Shown here in pieces: positions 50,955 through 60,460 of a stretch of DNA of 64,000 bases. Location of the stretch: positions 2,604,001-2,668,000 of the forward strand of contig NZ_LT670848.1 in NCBI RefSeq assembly GCF_900142975.1, given 5' to 3'. The stretch is from Salegentibacter salegens. Its GTDB lineage: Bacteria > Bacteroidota > Bacteroidia > Flavobacteriales > Flavobacteriaceae. How positions within the stretch are numbered: the first letter of the stretch is position 1; the number at the start of each line of letters is the position of its first letter. The position numbers were made by a program, and so were the translations under genes. The notes beneath the pieces were generated by a model. That model saw nothing but the letters and a program-made list of their open reading frames with translations, did no database searches and was not told the DNA's origin.

Positions 50955-52403
50955 ATGAAAACTAAAATGAGCATTCGAGCATATTTATATTTTGGTATTT
51001 TGACATTCCTTTTAGTATGGGTTTCAAGTTGCGAAATTCAGGAAGACTTTGAATACCAACATGATAATATAGACGGAAAATTAGAAGTGTCAGCTTGGGA
51101 ATATATTCAGCAAAACGATTCTCTTGCCTTGCTGGAAAATGCGATTACAAGCGCAGGATTGCAATCTTTTTATCAGGATAGTGAAACCAGGACATTTATT
51201 GCACCCAATAATCAATCATTCCGTGATTATCTTCAAGCCAATGGATATAGTAATCTGGAAGCCATTCCCCTCCCTATATTAAGAAATATTTTGCAGTATC
51301 ACATTGTTAATGATAAAGTCATCTTTTCAGATCCTGATTTAGCGGAAAGTAACTTTCCTATTGCATATCCAACCCAGAATGGACAGGTAATGTTTTTATC
51401 CCATGATACTAATTTTAGGGGGATTATCAATCAAGGAACAAATAGCCAATGGCAGATCGTAACTTCTAATTTAGAGCCTAGTAATGGAGTGATACATGTA
51501 GTCGATGCATTGGTGTATTTTTCAGCACCGGCAGGAGACCCGAGCGCTCCAGATCCTTCCATAGTTACGGATACCATTTTTCCAATATATGATACTTATG
51601 TAAACGGAGGTACGTCTTCAGGGACTAACTATGGAAGTGATCCGTTAATCAAGGTTAAGAATGTTACTGGTGATGGATTGTATGATCGTAAGGCGTTTTT
51701 AATGTTTGACCTGAATGAATTCGGGGAAGAAGGAATTATTACAGATCTACAGCTGGCAATTGCGGTCTCATTTACCCACGCGAAAGGAGTAAGTTTGGAT
51801 GCCTATCAAACTCCAGATACAACTTGGAATGAAATGGGGTTGACGTTTGATAATGCTGTATTCCCCGACGGAGAACCGATAGCAAGTATTACCCCTACAA
51901 GGGTTCCTCAATTTCAATTCGATTTAACTAATTTCTATCTTGAAAATGAGGGATTAGGTAGAGTTTCTATAATGTTAGATGGAGAGGCTACTACAGATGA
52001 AACCAACGATTTAGCTTCCAAAGAACATCCATCACTTCATCCCCCTATGCTTATAGCCAGATTGGCTTCAGGAGAAAATACGCTAGAGGTTTTAAAAAAT
52101 AACTCAATTCAGACCGCTTCAGGAGATGTGTTTGTTATGGATAATGAAATTTTGGAACTGACAGGGGCTCCGGCAGCAGATATTATTTACACAGTAAATT
52201 CCGTGCCTACCAATGGATGGCTTATACAAGGAGCATCAATCCTAAGACCTGGTGATCAATTTACACAACTGGATATCGATTTACAAAACCTACTATATAT
52301 TAATGACGATCAAGGTGCATCCGAGGACCTTGTCTTACTTTCTGCTAAAGATCGTACAGGTAGTAGGATTGATGAAATAACTATAAACATTGAAATTCAA
52401 TAA
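50955..52403 (+). CDS. surface lipoprotein with FAS1, DNRLRE/CBM96-like and cadherin-like domains
   Basis: A 482-aa lipoprotein (lipobox VWVSSCEIQ, Cys26). Domain order by eye: a fasciclin (FAS1) domain, about 42-195 (TFIAPNNQSFRDYLQANGY, ILQYHIVNDKVIF, SNGVIHVVDALVYF); a DNRLRE/CBM96-like beta domain, about 210-370 (DTYVNGGTSSGTNYGSDPLI, RKAFLMFDL); a cadherin-like repeat to the end (YTVNSVPTNGWLI, FTQLDIDLQNLLYINDD). DNRLRE domains can bind polysaccharides, so this may be the surface glycan-binding protein of the locus. FAS1 suggests adhesion. The combination is uncommon in this role. It follows susD by 28 bp. Confidence 0.82.
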   Translation: MKTKMSIRAYLYFGILTFLLVWVSSCEIQEDFEYQHDNIDGKLEVSAWEYIQQNDSLALLENAITSAGLQSFYQDSETRTFIAPNNQSFRDYLQANGYSNLEAIPLPILRNILQYHIVNDKVIFSDPDLAESNFPIAYPTQNGQVMFLSHDTNFRGIINQGTNSQWQIVTSNLEPSNGVIHVVDALVYFSAPAGDPSAPDPSIVTDTIFPIYDTYVNGGTSSGTNYGSDPLIKVKNVTGDGLYDRKAFLMFDLNEFGEEGIITDLQLAIAVSFTHAKGVSLDAYQTPDTTWNEMGLTFDNAVFPDGEPIASITPTRVPQFQFDLTNFYLENEGLGRVSIMLDGEATTDETNDLASKEHPSLHPPMLIARLASGENTLEVLKNNSIQTASGDVFVMDNEILELTGAPAADIIYTVNSVPTNGWLIQGASILRPGDQFTQLDIDLQNLLYINDDQGASEDLVLLSAKDRTGSRIDEITINIEIQ

Positions 52404-52409
52404 AGTTCT

Positions 52410-53162
52410 ATGAGGATTAAAACGAGCTACCTCTTGATCTTATTGATAGTTAACACCGTTATATTTCAGGCTTGTGAAGATGAAACTGATCCGTTTGTCG
52501 AACCAAAGAAGACAAACCGAACGATAGAATTTTCTGGAATGGAATGGATCGTACGAAAAACAGATCAGGATTTAGCAGGTCCGGGTCCAAATTATTTTTC
52601 AGATGTAGAAGAGAATGTCTGGGTGGATGGAGAAGGACGTCTACATCTGAAAATTAGACAAGTGGGTGGAAAATGGCAATGTAGTGGGGTTTCATTAAGA
52701 AGATCTTTGGGTTACGGTAAATATATCTTTTACCTGGCAAGTGATTTAACTGACTTGGATCCTAACGTTGTTGCTGGTTTATTCACTTATATGAATGATA
52801 ATGAAGAAATAGATATAGAATTCTCACAATGGGGCGATCCTCAAAATATTAACGCACAATTTGCAGTACAGCCCTCTTATATAGATGGGAATAAGGTTCG
52901 GTTTGACATTATGCCGAGGGATAACAACCTATCAACTCATTTTTTTGATTGGAAGCCAAATAATATAAAATTTGGTAGTTATCATGGCCATAGCTTAGAA
53001 CCGAAACCTGATGATTTAATTAATTCTTGGTTATATAATGGTGAAAATATTCCTCCAGATAGCAATGAACGCTTAAAAATAAATTTATGGCTTTTTCGTG
53101 GAGCGGCGCCAAAGGATATGCAAGAAGCAGAGTTAATTATAGAAAGAGTTGAAATTCATTGA
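52410..53162 (+). CDS. GH16-like glycoside hydrolase, lipoprotein
   Basis: A 250-aa lipoprotein (lipobox VIFQACED, Cys22). Residues 40-250 look like a GH16-type jelly roll: EWIVRKTDQDLAGPGPNYFS, GKYIFYLASDL, and the catalytic motif EEIDIEFSQWG, with Glu133 as nucleophile, Asp135 and Glu137 as acid/base, exactly the ExDxxE arrangement of the family. GH16 enzymes cut internal beta-1,3/1,4 bonds in plant, algal and animal glycans; this one could begin depolymerisation at the cell surface. It starts 6 bp after the preceding gene. The subfamily cannot be named; a lectin-like role without hydrolysis is possible. Confidence 0.82.
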   Translation: MRIKTSYLLILLIVNTVIFQACEDETDPFVEPKKTNRTIEFSGMEWIVRKTDQDLAGPGPNYFSDVEENVWVDGEGRLHLKIRQVGGKWQCSGVSLRRSLGYGKYIFYLASDLTDLDPNVVAGLFTYMNDNEEIDIEFSQWGDPQNINAQFAVQPSYIDGNKVRFDIMPRDNNLSTHFFDWKPNNIKFGSYHGHSLEPKPDDLINSWLYNGENIPPDSNERLKINLWLFRGAAPKDMQEAELIIERVEIH

Positions 53163-53331
53163 CCTAATTGGATATAAACTAATAGTTCTTGATTTTTCTT
53201 CTTTTTAAAGACTAAGGAACTATAACATTTAAATTATCACCATTAGGAAATATTTAATAATTAAATGGATAGATCTGTTAACTATTAGTATTGACTTTTA
53301 CCCATGAGTTAGCTGTTAGCTGGTCTTGATT

Positions 53332-53370
53332 GGGATCCGGAAGGTATGAACCTTCCAGGATTCCTTTTTT
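53332..53370 (+). terminator. terminator after the GH16-like gene
   Basis: GGAAGGT pairs with ACCTTCC around an ATGA loop, extended by outer GGGATCC/GGATTCC pairing, followed by six T. It separates the surface-protein part of the locus from the intracellular enzyme part starting at 53417. Confidence 0.8.
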
Positions 53371-53416
53371 ACGAAATATGGTTTTACCTCAAAATTGTAA
53401 CAATTAAAATATAAAA

Positions 53417-54199
53417 ATGAAAACGGATACTTTTTCGAAGTTAAATATAAATATATACCCGACCAAAGAGCTCGTAGGGAAGTCAGCTGGTAGGGATATT
53501 GTGAATGAAATAAAGAAAATTCAGAAACAAAAACAGAAAGTTAGAATAATATTTGCAGCTGCACCTTCTCAGAATGAAACCTTAGAATACTTAGTTAATT
53601 CTGATGAAATTGACTGGGAAAATGTAACAGCATTTAACATGGATGAATATCTTGGACTATCTCCGGAGGCCCCTCAACATTTTTCCAAATACTTAAAAGA
53701 ACATTTATTTTCTAAAGTTAAGGTGGGAGAATTACATTTAATCAATAATCAAGCTCAGGAACAGGAACTTTTAAATTTTGAGGATAAAATCACGAGAAAA
53801 CCTATTGATATAGTATGTTTAGGCATTGGTGAAAATGGTCATATTGCTTTTAATGACCCACCTGTTGCAGATTTTAATGACTCAAAGGTAATAAAGATAG
53901 TCCAGCTTGATGATGTTTGTAGGCAACAACAAGTCAATGATAAGTGTTTTGAAAAATTAGAGGATGTACCCGCAAAAGCAGTAACCTTAACCATACCCAC
54001 TTTGATGAAAGGAAAGAAGTTGTTTTGTATAGCAACCGGTAAAAAGAAAGCTGATGCTGTTTATCATACTCTTACAAAACGGATTGATGAAAGCTGTCCT
54101 GCAACTATTCTTAGATCACATCCTAGCTGTTCCTTTTATTTTGACAATTCAGCCGTTGAGCAAATAGAATTGCAGGAATCATTAAAGAAAAACTCTTAA
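53417..54199 (+). CDS. nagB: glucosamine-6-phosphate deaminase/isomerase
   Basis: A 260-aa NagB-type enzyme that turns glucosamine-6-phosphate into fructose-6-phosphate and ammonia. AFNMDEYLGL carries the general-base Asp and LGIGENGHIAFNDPP the active-site His; KAVTLTIPTLMKGKKLFCIATGKKK is the ring-opening/phosphate region. Unlike the enzyme at 27232, it lacks the PIG-L domain and is rather diverged, so it may use another hexosamine such as galactosamine-6-phosphate (AgaI-like). It follows a terminator, so a second transcript probably starts here. Confidence 0.9.
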   Translation: MKTDTFSKLNINIYPTKELVGKSAGRDIVNEIKKIQKQKQKVRIIFAAAPSQNETLEYLVNSDEIDWENVTAFNMDEYLGLSPEAPQHFSKYLKEHLFSKVKVGELHLINNQAQEQELLNFEDKITRKPIDIVCLGIGENGHIAFNDPPVADFNDSKVIKIVQLDDVCRQQQVNDKCFEKLEDVPAKAVTLTIPTLMKGKKLFCIATGKKKADAVYHTLTKRIDESCPATILRSHPSCSFYFDNSAVEQIELQESLKKNS

Positions 54200-54254
54200 A
54201 ATTCGTGGTTTCCTATCTAAATAGGATAAAATTTAAATATTGAATTTAATAATT

Positions 54255-55835
54255 ATGTATCATAAAGCAATTAAAAAAAGAAGTTCCTATAACTTATCTA
54301 ATTTCTTGCTGACTACTTTTTTTATTTTAGTCACGTTATCTATAAGTGCCCAGGAGCAGTTCGAATCTAAAGATGATTTTGACGTTAAAGGTTTTCATTT
54401 GGATCTAAGAATTCAAATTATGACACCCAAGGCGTTAAAAGAGTTTGCTTCAGAAATAGCCGATATGGGGTTAAATACATTAGTGATGGAATGGGAGGCT
54501 ACTTACCCCTATGAAAAACACGCTACGATTTCAAATGAATATTCTTACTCCAGGGAGGAAATTGAAGATTTTATCAAATACTGCAATAATTTAGGTATAC
54601 AGGTAATTCCGCTTCAACAAAGCTTGGGTCATGTAGAATACATTTTAAGACATCCACGATATAATCACTTTAAGGTAGATCAAAAAGACATTTCTCAGCT
54701 TTCACCTATGAAAATTCAGCAAAGCTCTATTTTATTTGAAGAATTATTTTCTGATCTGGCTTCAATGCATAAATCAGATTACATTCATATTGGAGGAGAT
54801 GAAACCAGACTTCTGGAAGAATGCGAAGGCTGCCAGAAGAAGATTAAGGAGCAAGGAAAATCGAAAGTTTTCGTGGATCATATGAAATCTATGGCAGAGA
54901 TTGTCATTGGTCTTGGCAAGAAGCCTGTTATGTGGGCTGATATGATTTTAAAATATCCGGAAGCAGCCAAGGAACTTCCTAAAGAAACAATTCTTGTGGA
55001 TTGGAATTACGGTTGGAAAATTAATCACTTCGGGGACGTATCAAAACTTCAGGAAATGGGATTTACCTTCTGGGGAGCCCCCGCAATCCGTAGTCATCCT
55101 GATAATTGGTATGTTACAGATTGGAAAACACACTTTAATAATCAAAAAAAATTTATTCCATATGCTAGGCAAGCTGGTTATGAAGGAATAGTAATGACCT
55201 CCTGGTCTACCACGGGACTTTATGGATTTACCTGGGACGTGGGATATGAAGTAATAGATATGACCCAGATAAGAAATACTTACCCGATGTCTGGATTTAG
55301 AATTCTCATTGCAAGTTACGTCGAATCTCTAAATTCCAAGGATTCAATTAATCCAGAGGATTTTGTACTTCAATATTCAAGAGAACGCTTCGGCTTAGAA
55401 AAGGAAGATGGAAGAATTCTTTGGGATTATTTTTCCAAACCTGTTGAATTAATTCAGAACGGAAAACCTGAAAAAAGTAAAAGTATTGAACAAATGCAGT
55501 TTGACTATGGCCAGTTAAATGAAAAACTCAATAGGATTAACCCGAAAAGAAATATTACTGAATTTAACCATCTTAAATTAATGGCTGATTTAAGAATGCA
55601 TTATCTGAAATTTAAAGCAATTGAAGCTAGATACAATTCACCAGAATTTTCCATTGATCAAACTCCAGAATTAGCGGAAGAATTAGAAAACATTTTTGAT
55701 GAAGCTAAAGTCCTGAATAGACGATTTACTGCTTTGAACAAGGGATTTTTGTACGACTCTGAAATCAAAGAGCAAAATGATATTAGAATTCAACCTGTTC
55801 AGGTTCTATATGATCGATTAGTCAAACTTAAGTAA
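54255..55835 (+). CDS. GH20-family hexosaminidase, divergent, exported
   Basis: A 526-aa exported enzyme; the ATG at 54255 is used, an upstream TTG would add five residues. Signal region about 12-33 (SISAQE). The GH20b domain usually found N-terminal is absent and the barrel starts at once (FHLDLRIQIMTPKALKEFASEIADMGLNTLVMEWE). The catalytic pair is Asp182-Glu183 in YIHIGGDETR; SLGHVEYILRHPRYNHF and GIVMTSWSTTGLYGF line the site. It probably removes a terminal N-acetylhexosamine from imported oligosaccharides in the periplasm. The different layout from the enzyme at 58851 suggests different linkages. Confidence 0.85.
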   Translation: MYHKAIKKRSSYNLSNFLLTTFFILVTLSISAQEQFESKDDFDVKGFHLDLRIQIMTPKALKEFASEIADMGLNTLVMEWEATYPYEKHATISNEYSYSREEIEDFIKYCNNLGIQVIPLQQSLGHVEYILRHPRYNHFKVDQKDISQLSPMKIQQSSILFEELFSDLASMHKSDYIHIGGDETRLLEECEGCQKKIKEQGKSKVFVDHMKSMAEIVIGLGKKPVMWADMILKYPEAAKELPKETILVDWNYGWKINHFGDVSKLQEMGFTFWGAPAIRSHPDNWYVTDWKTHFNNQKKFIPYARQAGYEGIVMTSWSTTGLYGFTWDVGYEVIDMTQIRNTYPMSGFRILIASYVESLNSKDSINPEDFVLQYSRERFGLEKEDGRILWDYFSKPVELIQNGKPEKSKSIEQMQFDYGQLNEKLNRINPKRNITEFNHLKLMADLRMHYLKFKAIEARYNSPEFSIDQTPELAEELENIFDEAKVLNRRFTALNKGFLYDSEIKEQNDIRIQPVQVLYDRLVKLK

Positions 55836-56130
55836 TAAAGATAAAGGCTAAATGAATATTCTTCATCTTTTTTTTACAAGGGAATTATTCGGTAAAATCA
55901 AGATAATGCATAAAAGAACTATGTCTAGGATGCTAAAAGAGATTGTTGTCTTTCTAAATAGAAGAAGTGATATATAGAAATTTAATTCAGCCACCACTTT
56001 ACCCCTTTCAAGCTATTTTTTGGGATAATAGTCAAAAGATCTTTTCAGGCTTAGAGAATCTATATCCTCGCTCATTTGAAAAACTGAGCATTATTTTTAA
56101 AAAGAATCAAATATTTAATTATTCCTACCT

Positions 56131-57603
56131 ATGCAAACACTGGACTGGATAGTTCTATCCGTATATTTTTTAATGTTACTTGCAATTGGGGTTTGGGCTT
56201 ATTCACGTGTCAAGAATTCCGCTGATTTTTATACTGCGGGTGGGAATTTACCGTGGTGGTTATCGGGGGTGTCCCACCATGTTTCGGGTTATAGTGGTGC
56301 AGTCTTTGTAGCTTATGCCGGAATAGCATATACCCATGGGTTTACCTTATATGTGTGGTGGGCTTTTACGGTGGGTCTGGCCACTCTGATCGCTGCTTTT
56401 TATATTGCTCCAAGATGGTCACGATTGAGAATATTTGCTTCGATTCAGTCCCCAACAGAATATTTGCTTGTTCGTTATAACTTATCAACGCAGCAACTTA
56501 TAGCTTGGACTGGGTCAATAATTAAAATTTTCGATACGGGTGGAAAATTGGCGGCAATTGCTGTATTGCTAAATGTATTTAGTGGGGCACCCATCAGTTT
56601 GGGCATATTCCTAGTTGGAGGTGTTTCTTTAATATATATTACCATTGGTGGATTATGGGCAGATGTATGGAATGACTTTGGGCAATTTATCGTTCAATTA
56701 TTAGCAGGGTTAACAATGTTCGTTATGATAATTCTTAAATTGGATGATGGAATTAGTGGAGTCTTCAGTATGTGGGATAGACTTCCAGATTCTCATTCTG
56801 GTTTTTTTAATGATCCATTTACTCTCAGCTTTATGATGGTGATGTTAGTAATTAATTTTTTTAGTTACAGTGGGGGAACCTGGAATCTAGCTACCAGGTT
56901 TATTTCTTCGACTTCCGGTAGAACCGCACGTAAGGCCGCACTAACTTCATCGTTGCTTTATTTTTTATGGCCACTAGTATTACTTTACCCAATGTTTGCT
57001 TCCCCCATATTCTTCGAAAATCTCGCGGATCCAACCCTTTCTTACGGTAAGATGGTAATAGAATTTTTGCCCCAAGGATTAGTAGGATTAGTATTAGCGT
57101 CATTATTTGCCAATACCTTATCAATGACAGCTTCTGACTCTAATACTGTTTCTGCTGTAATTAGTCGGGATATTCTTCCTGTAATTTTTCCGAAGATTAG
57201 AAAATATTCCCATAAGAAAGCCTTGAAGTTGGCCAGAGTGACCACATTTAGCTTTACCTTATTAACCATAATTGTAGCCTTGAATGCTAGTTACTTTGGA
57301 GGTGTATTTGGTCTTATTATTACCTGGTTTGCAGCATTATTAGGTCCAATTTCAATACCGATGATCCTGGGTCTTTTACCTATGTTCGCAAATAGTGATG
57401 GAAAGGCAGCAGTGATTTCAATACTGGGCGGGTTGTCTACCTTTATAATTCTTAAAGTCTTCCCTTTAGAGAATCTCGCTATTGAAATTGGTGGGCCTAC
57501 CCTTGTTTCATTTTTGATATTCGTTCTCTATGGATTTATTTTTAAAAAACAGCCATCAGAAAAGGTTAAGGAACTTCATCTAAATTTAGATAGAAATCAT
57601 TAA
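56131..57603 (+). CDS. sodium:solute symporter (SSS family)
   Basis: A 490-aa inner-membrane symporter with about thirteen hydrophobic segments. ADFYTAGGNLPWWLSGVSHHVSGYSGAVFVAYAG is the N-terminal SSS signature and FANTLSMTASDSNTVSAVISRDIL the sodium-site segment. Between GH20 and NagA genes it most likely carries N-acetylhexosamine, hexuronate or a disaccharide into the cytoplasm. The 295-bp gap upstream holds no convincing gene but a weak hairpin with a T-run near 55870-55890. A 61-codon frame at 55967 overlaps the start and is probably not real. Confidence 0.88.
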   Translation: MQTLDWIVLSVYFLMLLAIGVWAYSRVKNSADFYTAGGNLPWWLSGVSHHVSGYSGAVFVAYAGIAYTHGFTLYVWWAFTVGLATLIAAFYIAPRWSRLRIFASIQSPTEYLLVRYNLSTQQLIAWTGSIIKIFDTGGKLAAIAVLLNVFSGAPISLGIFLVGGVSLIYITIGGLWADVWNDFGQFIVQLLAGLTMFVMIILKLDDGISGVFSMWDRLPDSHSGFFNDPFTLSFMMVMLVINFFSYSGGTWNLATRFISSTSGRTARKAALTSSLLYFLWPLVLLYPMFASPIFFENLADPTLSYGKMVIEFLPQGLVGLVLASLFANTLSMTASDSNTVSAVISRDILPVIFPKIRKYSHKKALKLARVTTFSFTLLTIIVALNASYFGGVFGLIITWFAALLGPISIPMILGLLPMFANSDGKAAVISILGGLSTFIILKVFPLENLAIEIGGPTLVSFLIFVLYGFIFKKQPSEKVKELHLNLDRNH

Positions 57604-57614
57604 GAGTTTATAAA

Positions 57615-58757
57615 ATGGAAAGAACTATAGTTGGGAAACATTATAAGGATAAAAGCACTATAGGTATAGGCTTACTTAATGGATACATAAAAAGTATCAG
57701 TAAATATCCCAGAAAAGAGGAGTTAGAAATGGTTGGTCCTGGTTTTGTAGATCTTCAAATAAATGGTTTTAATGGAGTTGATTTTAATCAGGGAGGTCTT
57801 TCTCCGGGACAAGTAGTTAAGTTAACTAAGGATCTTTGGTCGGAAGGCGTTACTACGTATTATCCTACTCTTATTACAAACGACACCGTTAAAATTCATG
57901 CTGCCATAAAATGCATTATAAAGGCGTGTGAGAATCCTCTTGTTGCCGATAGTATTGGAGGTATACACCTGGAGGGCCCTTTTTTATCTAAAAAAGATGG
58001 ACCTAGAGGAGCACATCCTTTAAATTTTGTTCAGGCTCCTAACTGGAATTTGTTTTGTGAATGGCAGAATACTGCTAAGGGAAGAATAAAATTGATAACT
58101 ATTTCCCCCGAATGGCCAGATTCGGGAAAATTTATAGATAAGTGTGTTTCATCAGGAGTAAAGGTGGCAATTGGTCATACGGCAGCCTCTGAAGAACAAA
58201 TAGCTGAAGCTGTGCAAGCAGGTGCAATTATGTCTACCCATCTAGGTAATGCAACGCATCTTACTCTACCACGTCATTCAAATTATATCTGGGATCAGTT
58301 GGCAAATGAGAACCTATGGTGTAGCTTAATTGCTGATGGATTTCATTTACCCGTCTCTATTCTTAAGGTCTTCTTAAAGGTTAAAAATACAAAAAGTGTA
58401 CTAGTTAGTGATTCAACCAAGTTTGCCGGGTTGCCTCCTGGAATTTATAATTCCCATATAGGGGGTGACATTGAATTGACAAAAAATGGACGCTTACAAA
58501 TAATAAATCGACCAGAAATGTTAGCGGGTTCTGCCAAAACTTTACGCTGGTGTATTGAGCATTTAGTTAATAATGAAATTACTAGCTTGGAATATGCATT
58601 GGAAATGGCTAGCCTTAAGCCTATAGAAGTTATGGAAATTTCAAATGGCTTTGAAACAAACAAGAAAGCAGACCTTATTGTCTTTGAATATGTCAAGGGT
58701 AATTTGAAAATTTTAAAAACCATAAAATCTGGAGAGGTGGTTTATGAGTACCCGTAA
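57615..58757 (+). CDS. nagA: N-acetylglucosamine-6-phosphate deacetylase
   Basis: A 380-aa amidohydrolase that removes acetate from GlcNAc-6-phosphate to feed NagB. It starts with the short beta-sandwich part, then PGFVDLQINGFNGVDFNQGG, GGIHLEGPFLSKKDGPRGAHP (metal Glu), KVAIGHTAASEEQI (metal His), MSTHLGNATHL (metal His) and VLVSDSTKFAGLPPG (catalytic Asp). All are conserved. A kinase for GlcNAc is not visible nearby, so one must be supplied elsewhere. It is 11 bp after the symporter, so cotranscription is likely. Confidence 0.92.
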   Translation: MERTIVGKHYKDKSTIGIGLLNGYIKSISKYPRKEELEMVGPGFVDLQINGFNGVDFNQGGLSPGQVVKLTKDLWSEGVTTYYPTLITNDTVKIHAAIKCIIKACENPLVADSIGGIHLEGPFLSKKDGPRGAHPLNFVQAPNWNLFCEWQNTAKGRIKLITISPEWPDSGKFIDKCVSSGVKVAIGHTAASEEQIAEAVQAGAIMSTHLGNATHLTLPRHSNYIWDQLANENLWCSLIADGFHLPVSILKVFLKVKNTKSVLVSDSTKFAGLPPGIYNSHIGGDIELTKNGRLQIINRPEMLAGSAKTLRWCIEHLVNNEITSLEYALEMASLKPIEVMEISNGFETNKKADLIVFEYVKGNLKILKTIKSGEVVYEYP

Positions 58758-58850
58758 GCAAGAGTAATCTGTTGAGGAGGGTGTAAGTTTTGAACACCAA
58801 ACTGTTAATGTTTTTATTCTAAAGTAATTATTATTTAAATCTTAAAATCA

Positions 58851-60452
58851 ATGAAAATTAAAACGCTTTTTTTATTACTGCCTTTAATTTGGATAAATCC
58901 GACAATGGCTCAGAAGAGTATTAATATTATACCTCAACCTAATTCAATCGAACAAAGAAGCGGAATGGTAATTCTGGATAGGAATGTGGCTATCATTGCA
59001 GAAGATTCCCTAAAAAACGAAGCTTACATTCTTTCAGAGCTTTTAGGAAAAGGGTTGGGTCAGAAACCTAGTATTAAGTCAAAGGGCAAGGGTTTCAAAT
59101 TAGAAGTAGATAGGGCTTTGTCAGAGGTATTAGGAGATGAAGGATATATACTCAAAATAGAGAAGAATGAAATTTCAATTAAGGCTCGTACGGTGAACGG
59201 TGTATTTTATGGGATACAATCTTTTAGACAAATCTTGCCTGAAGATTTTGAATTTAGGACATATACAAAGGATATCCTATTGCCGGAATTAAAGATAACT
59301 GACAAGGCTAGATTTCCCTGGCGAGCTTTTATGTTAGATGAGTCTCGACATTTTAAAGGGAAGGCTGTGGTAAAAGATTTACTTGATCAAATGGCATTAT
59401 TAAAGATGAATAAATTTCATTGGCACCTAACTGATGATCAGGGCTGGAGGATTGAGATAAAAAAGTATCCGAAGCTAACTCTAATTGGATCCAAGAGAGA
59501 TGATACACAAACGGCTAGAAAAAGTGAAGAAAGGACAGGAAAATCGCATGAAGGATTTTATACCCAGGAGGATATTAAAGAAATAATAGAATATGCTAAT
59601 AAACTTCATATTACCATAGTACCTGAAATTGAAATGCCCGGGCACGCCATGGCAGCTATTGCAGCTTATCCTTGGTTGGGTACTTTAGGGACTACTACAG
59701 AAGTATCAGAAATTTTTGGAATAATGGATGATTCTTTTTTAATCAGTGATCCCAAGGTTATAAGATTTTTAGAGGATGTTTTGGATGAAGTGATGGCTCT
59801 TTTTCCAGGAGAGGTGATCCACATAGGAGGTGATGAAGTGAATTTTGATACTTGGAAAAATTCTAAGGAAATTCATAGTTTTATGAAGGAAAAAGAGTTA
59901 AAATCTCCTGTTGATCTGCAAATATACTTTACCAATGGGATTTCAAATTATATTGATAGGGCTGGAAAAAGAATGATGGGATGGAATGACATAATGGGAG
60001 AGGATATCCATGAGAAAGCAATAGAGGAATCTCATAAGGTTGAAGAAAAATTAGCATTATCAGCTATTGTTCATTTTTGGAAGGGAGATTTGGAATTAAT
60101 TAATAGAGCGGTAAAGGAAGGTTATGATGTAGTGAATTCAAATCATTGGGATACTTATTTGGACTATACTTATGAGCGCCTTCCACTAAGTAAATCTTAT
60201 GCTTTTGATCCTATACCTCAAGGCCTAGAAAAAAAATATCATTCAAAGATTCTTGGTTTAGGGACTCAAATGTGGAGTGAGTGGATTCCTACCGTGGAGA
60301 AAATGGAGAATCAAATTTATCCCAGGTTAGCTGCTTACTCAGAGTCAGGCTGGACATCCACGGATCAAAAAGGTTTTGAAAAATTCGAAAAGAAATTGCA
60401 GAGCCTCAAAAAACGATGGAGCTTAACAGGTATTAATTTTAATGACAAATAA
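58851..60452 (+). CDS. GH20 beta-N-acetylhexosaminidase
   Basis: A 533-aa exported hexosaminidase. Signal peptide 1-20 (NPTMAQK), GH20b domain to about 150 (PQPNSIEQRSG, VNGVFYGIQSFRQIL), catalytic barrel with FHWHLTDDQGWRIEIKKYP, EIEMPGHAMAAIAAYPWL and the pair Asp328-Glu329 in VIHIGGDEVNFDTW; LGTQMWSEWI supplies the substrate-site tryptophan. A classical layout, comparable to the enzyme at 18200. It would release terminal GlcNAc or GalNAc. Its 8-bp spacing to uxaC links hexosamine release and hexuronate use in one operon. Confidence 0.94.
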   Translation: MKIKTLFLLLPLIWINPTMAQKSINIIPQPNSIEQRSGMVILDRNVAIIAEDSLKNEAYILSELLGKGLGQKPSIKSKGKGFKLEVDRALSEVLGDEGYILKIEKNEISIKARTVNGVFYGIQSFRQILPEDFEFRTYTKDILLPELKITDKARFPWRAFMLDESRHFKGKAVVKDLLDQMALLKMNKFHWHLTDDQGWRIEIKKYPKLTLIGSKRDDTQTARKSEERTGKSHEGFYTQEDIKEIIEYANKLHITIVPEIEMPGHAMAAIAAYPWLGTLGTTTEVSEIFGIMDDSFLISDPKVIRFLEDVLDEVMALFPGEVIHIGGDEVNFDTWKNSKEIHSFMKEKELKSPVDLQIYFTNGISNYIDRAGKRMMGWNDIMGEDIHEKAIEESHKVEEKLALSAIVHFWKGDLELINRAVKEGYDVVNSNHWDTYLDYTYERLPLSKSYAFDPIPQGLEKKYHSKILGLGTQMWSEWIPTVEKMENQIYPRLAAYSESGWTSTDQKGFEKFEKKLQSLKKRWSLTGINFNDK

Positions 60453-60460
60453 TTTTTTCA

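Noticed and set aside
55967-56152. 61-codon frame upstream of the second symporter
   Set aside because: Overlaps the symporter start, has no promoter box or family feature, and starts from a GTG- or TTG-type codon region; treated as non-coding.
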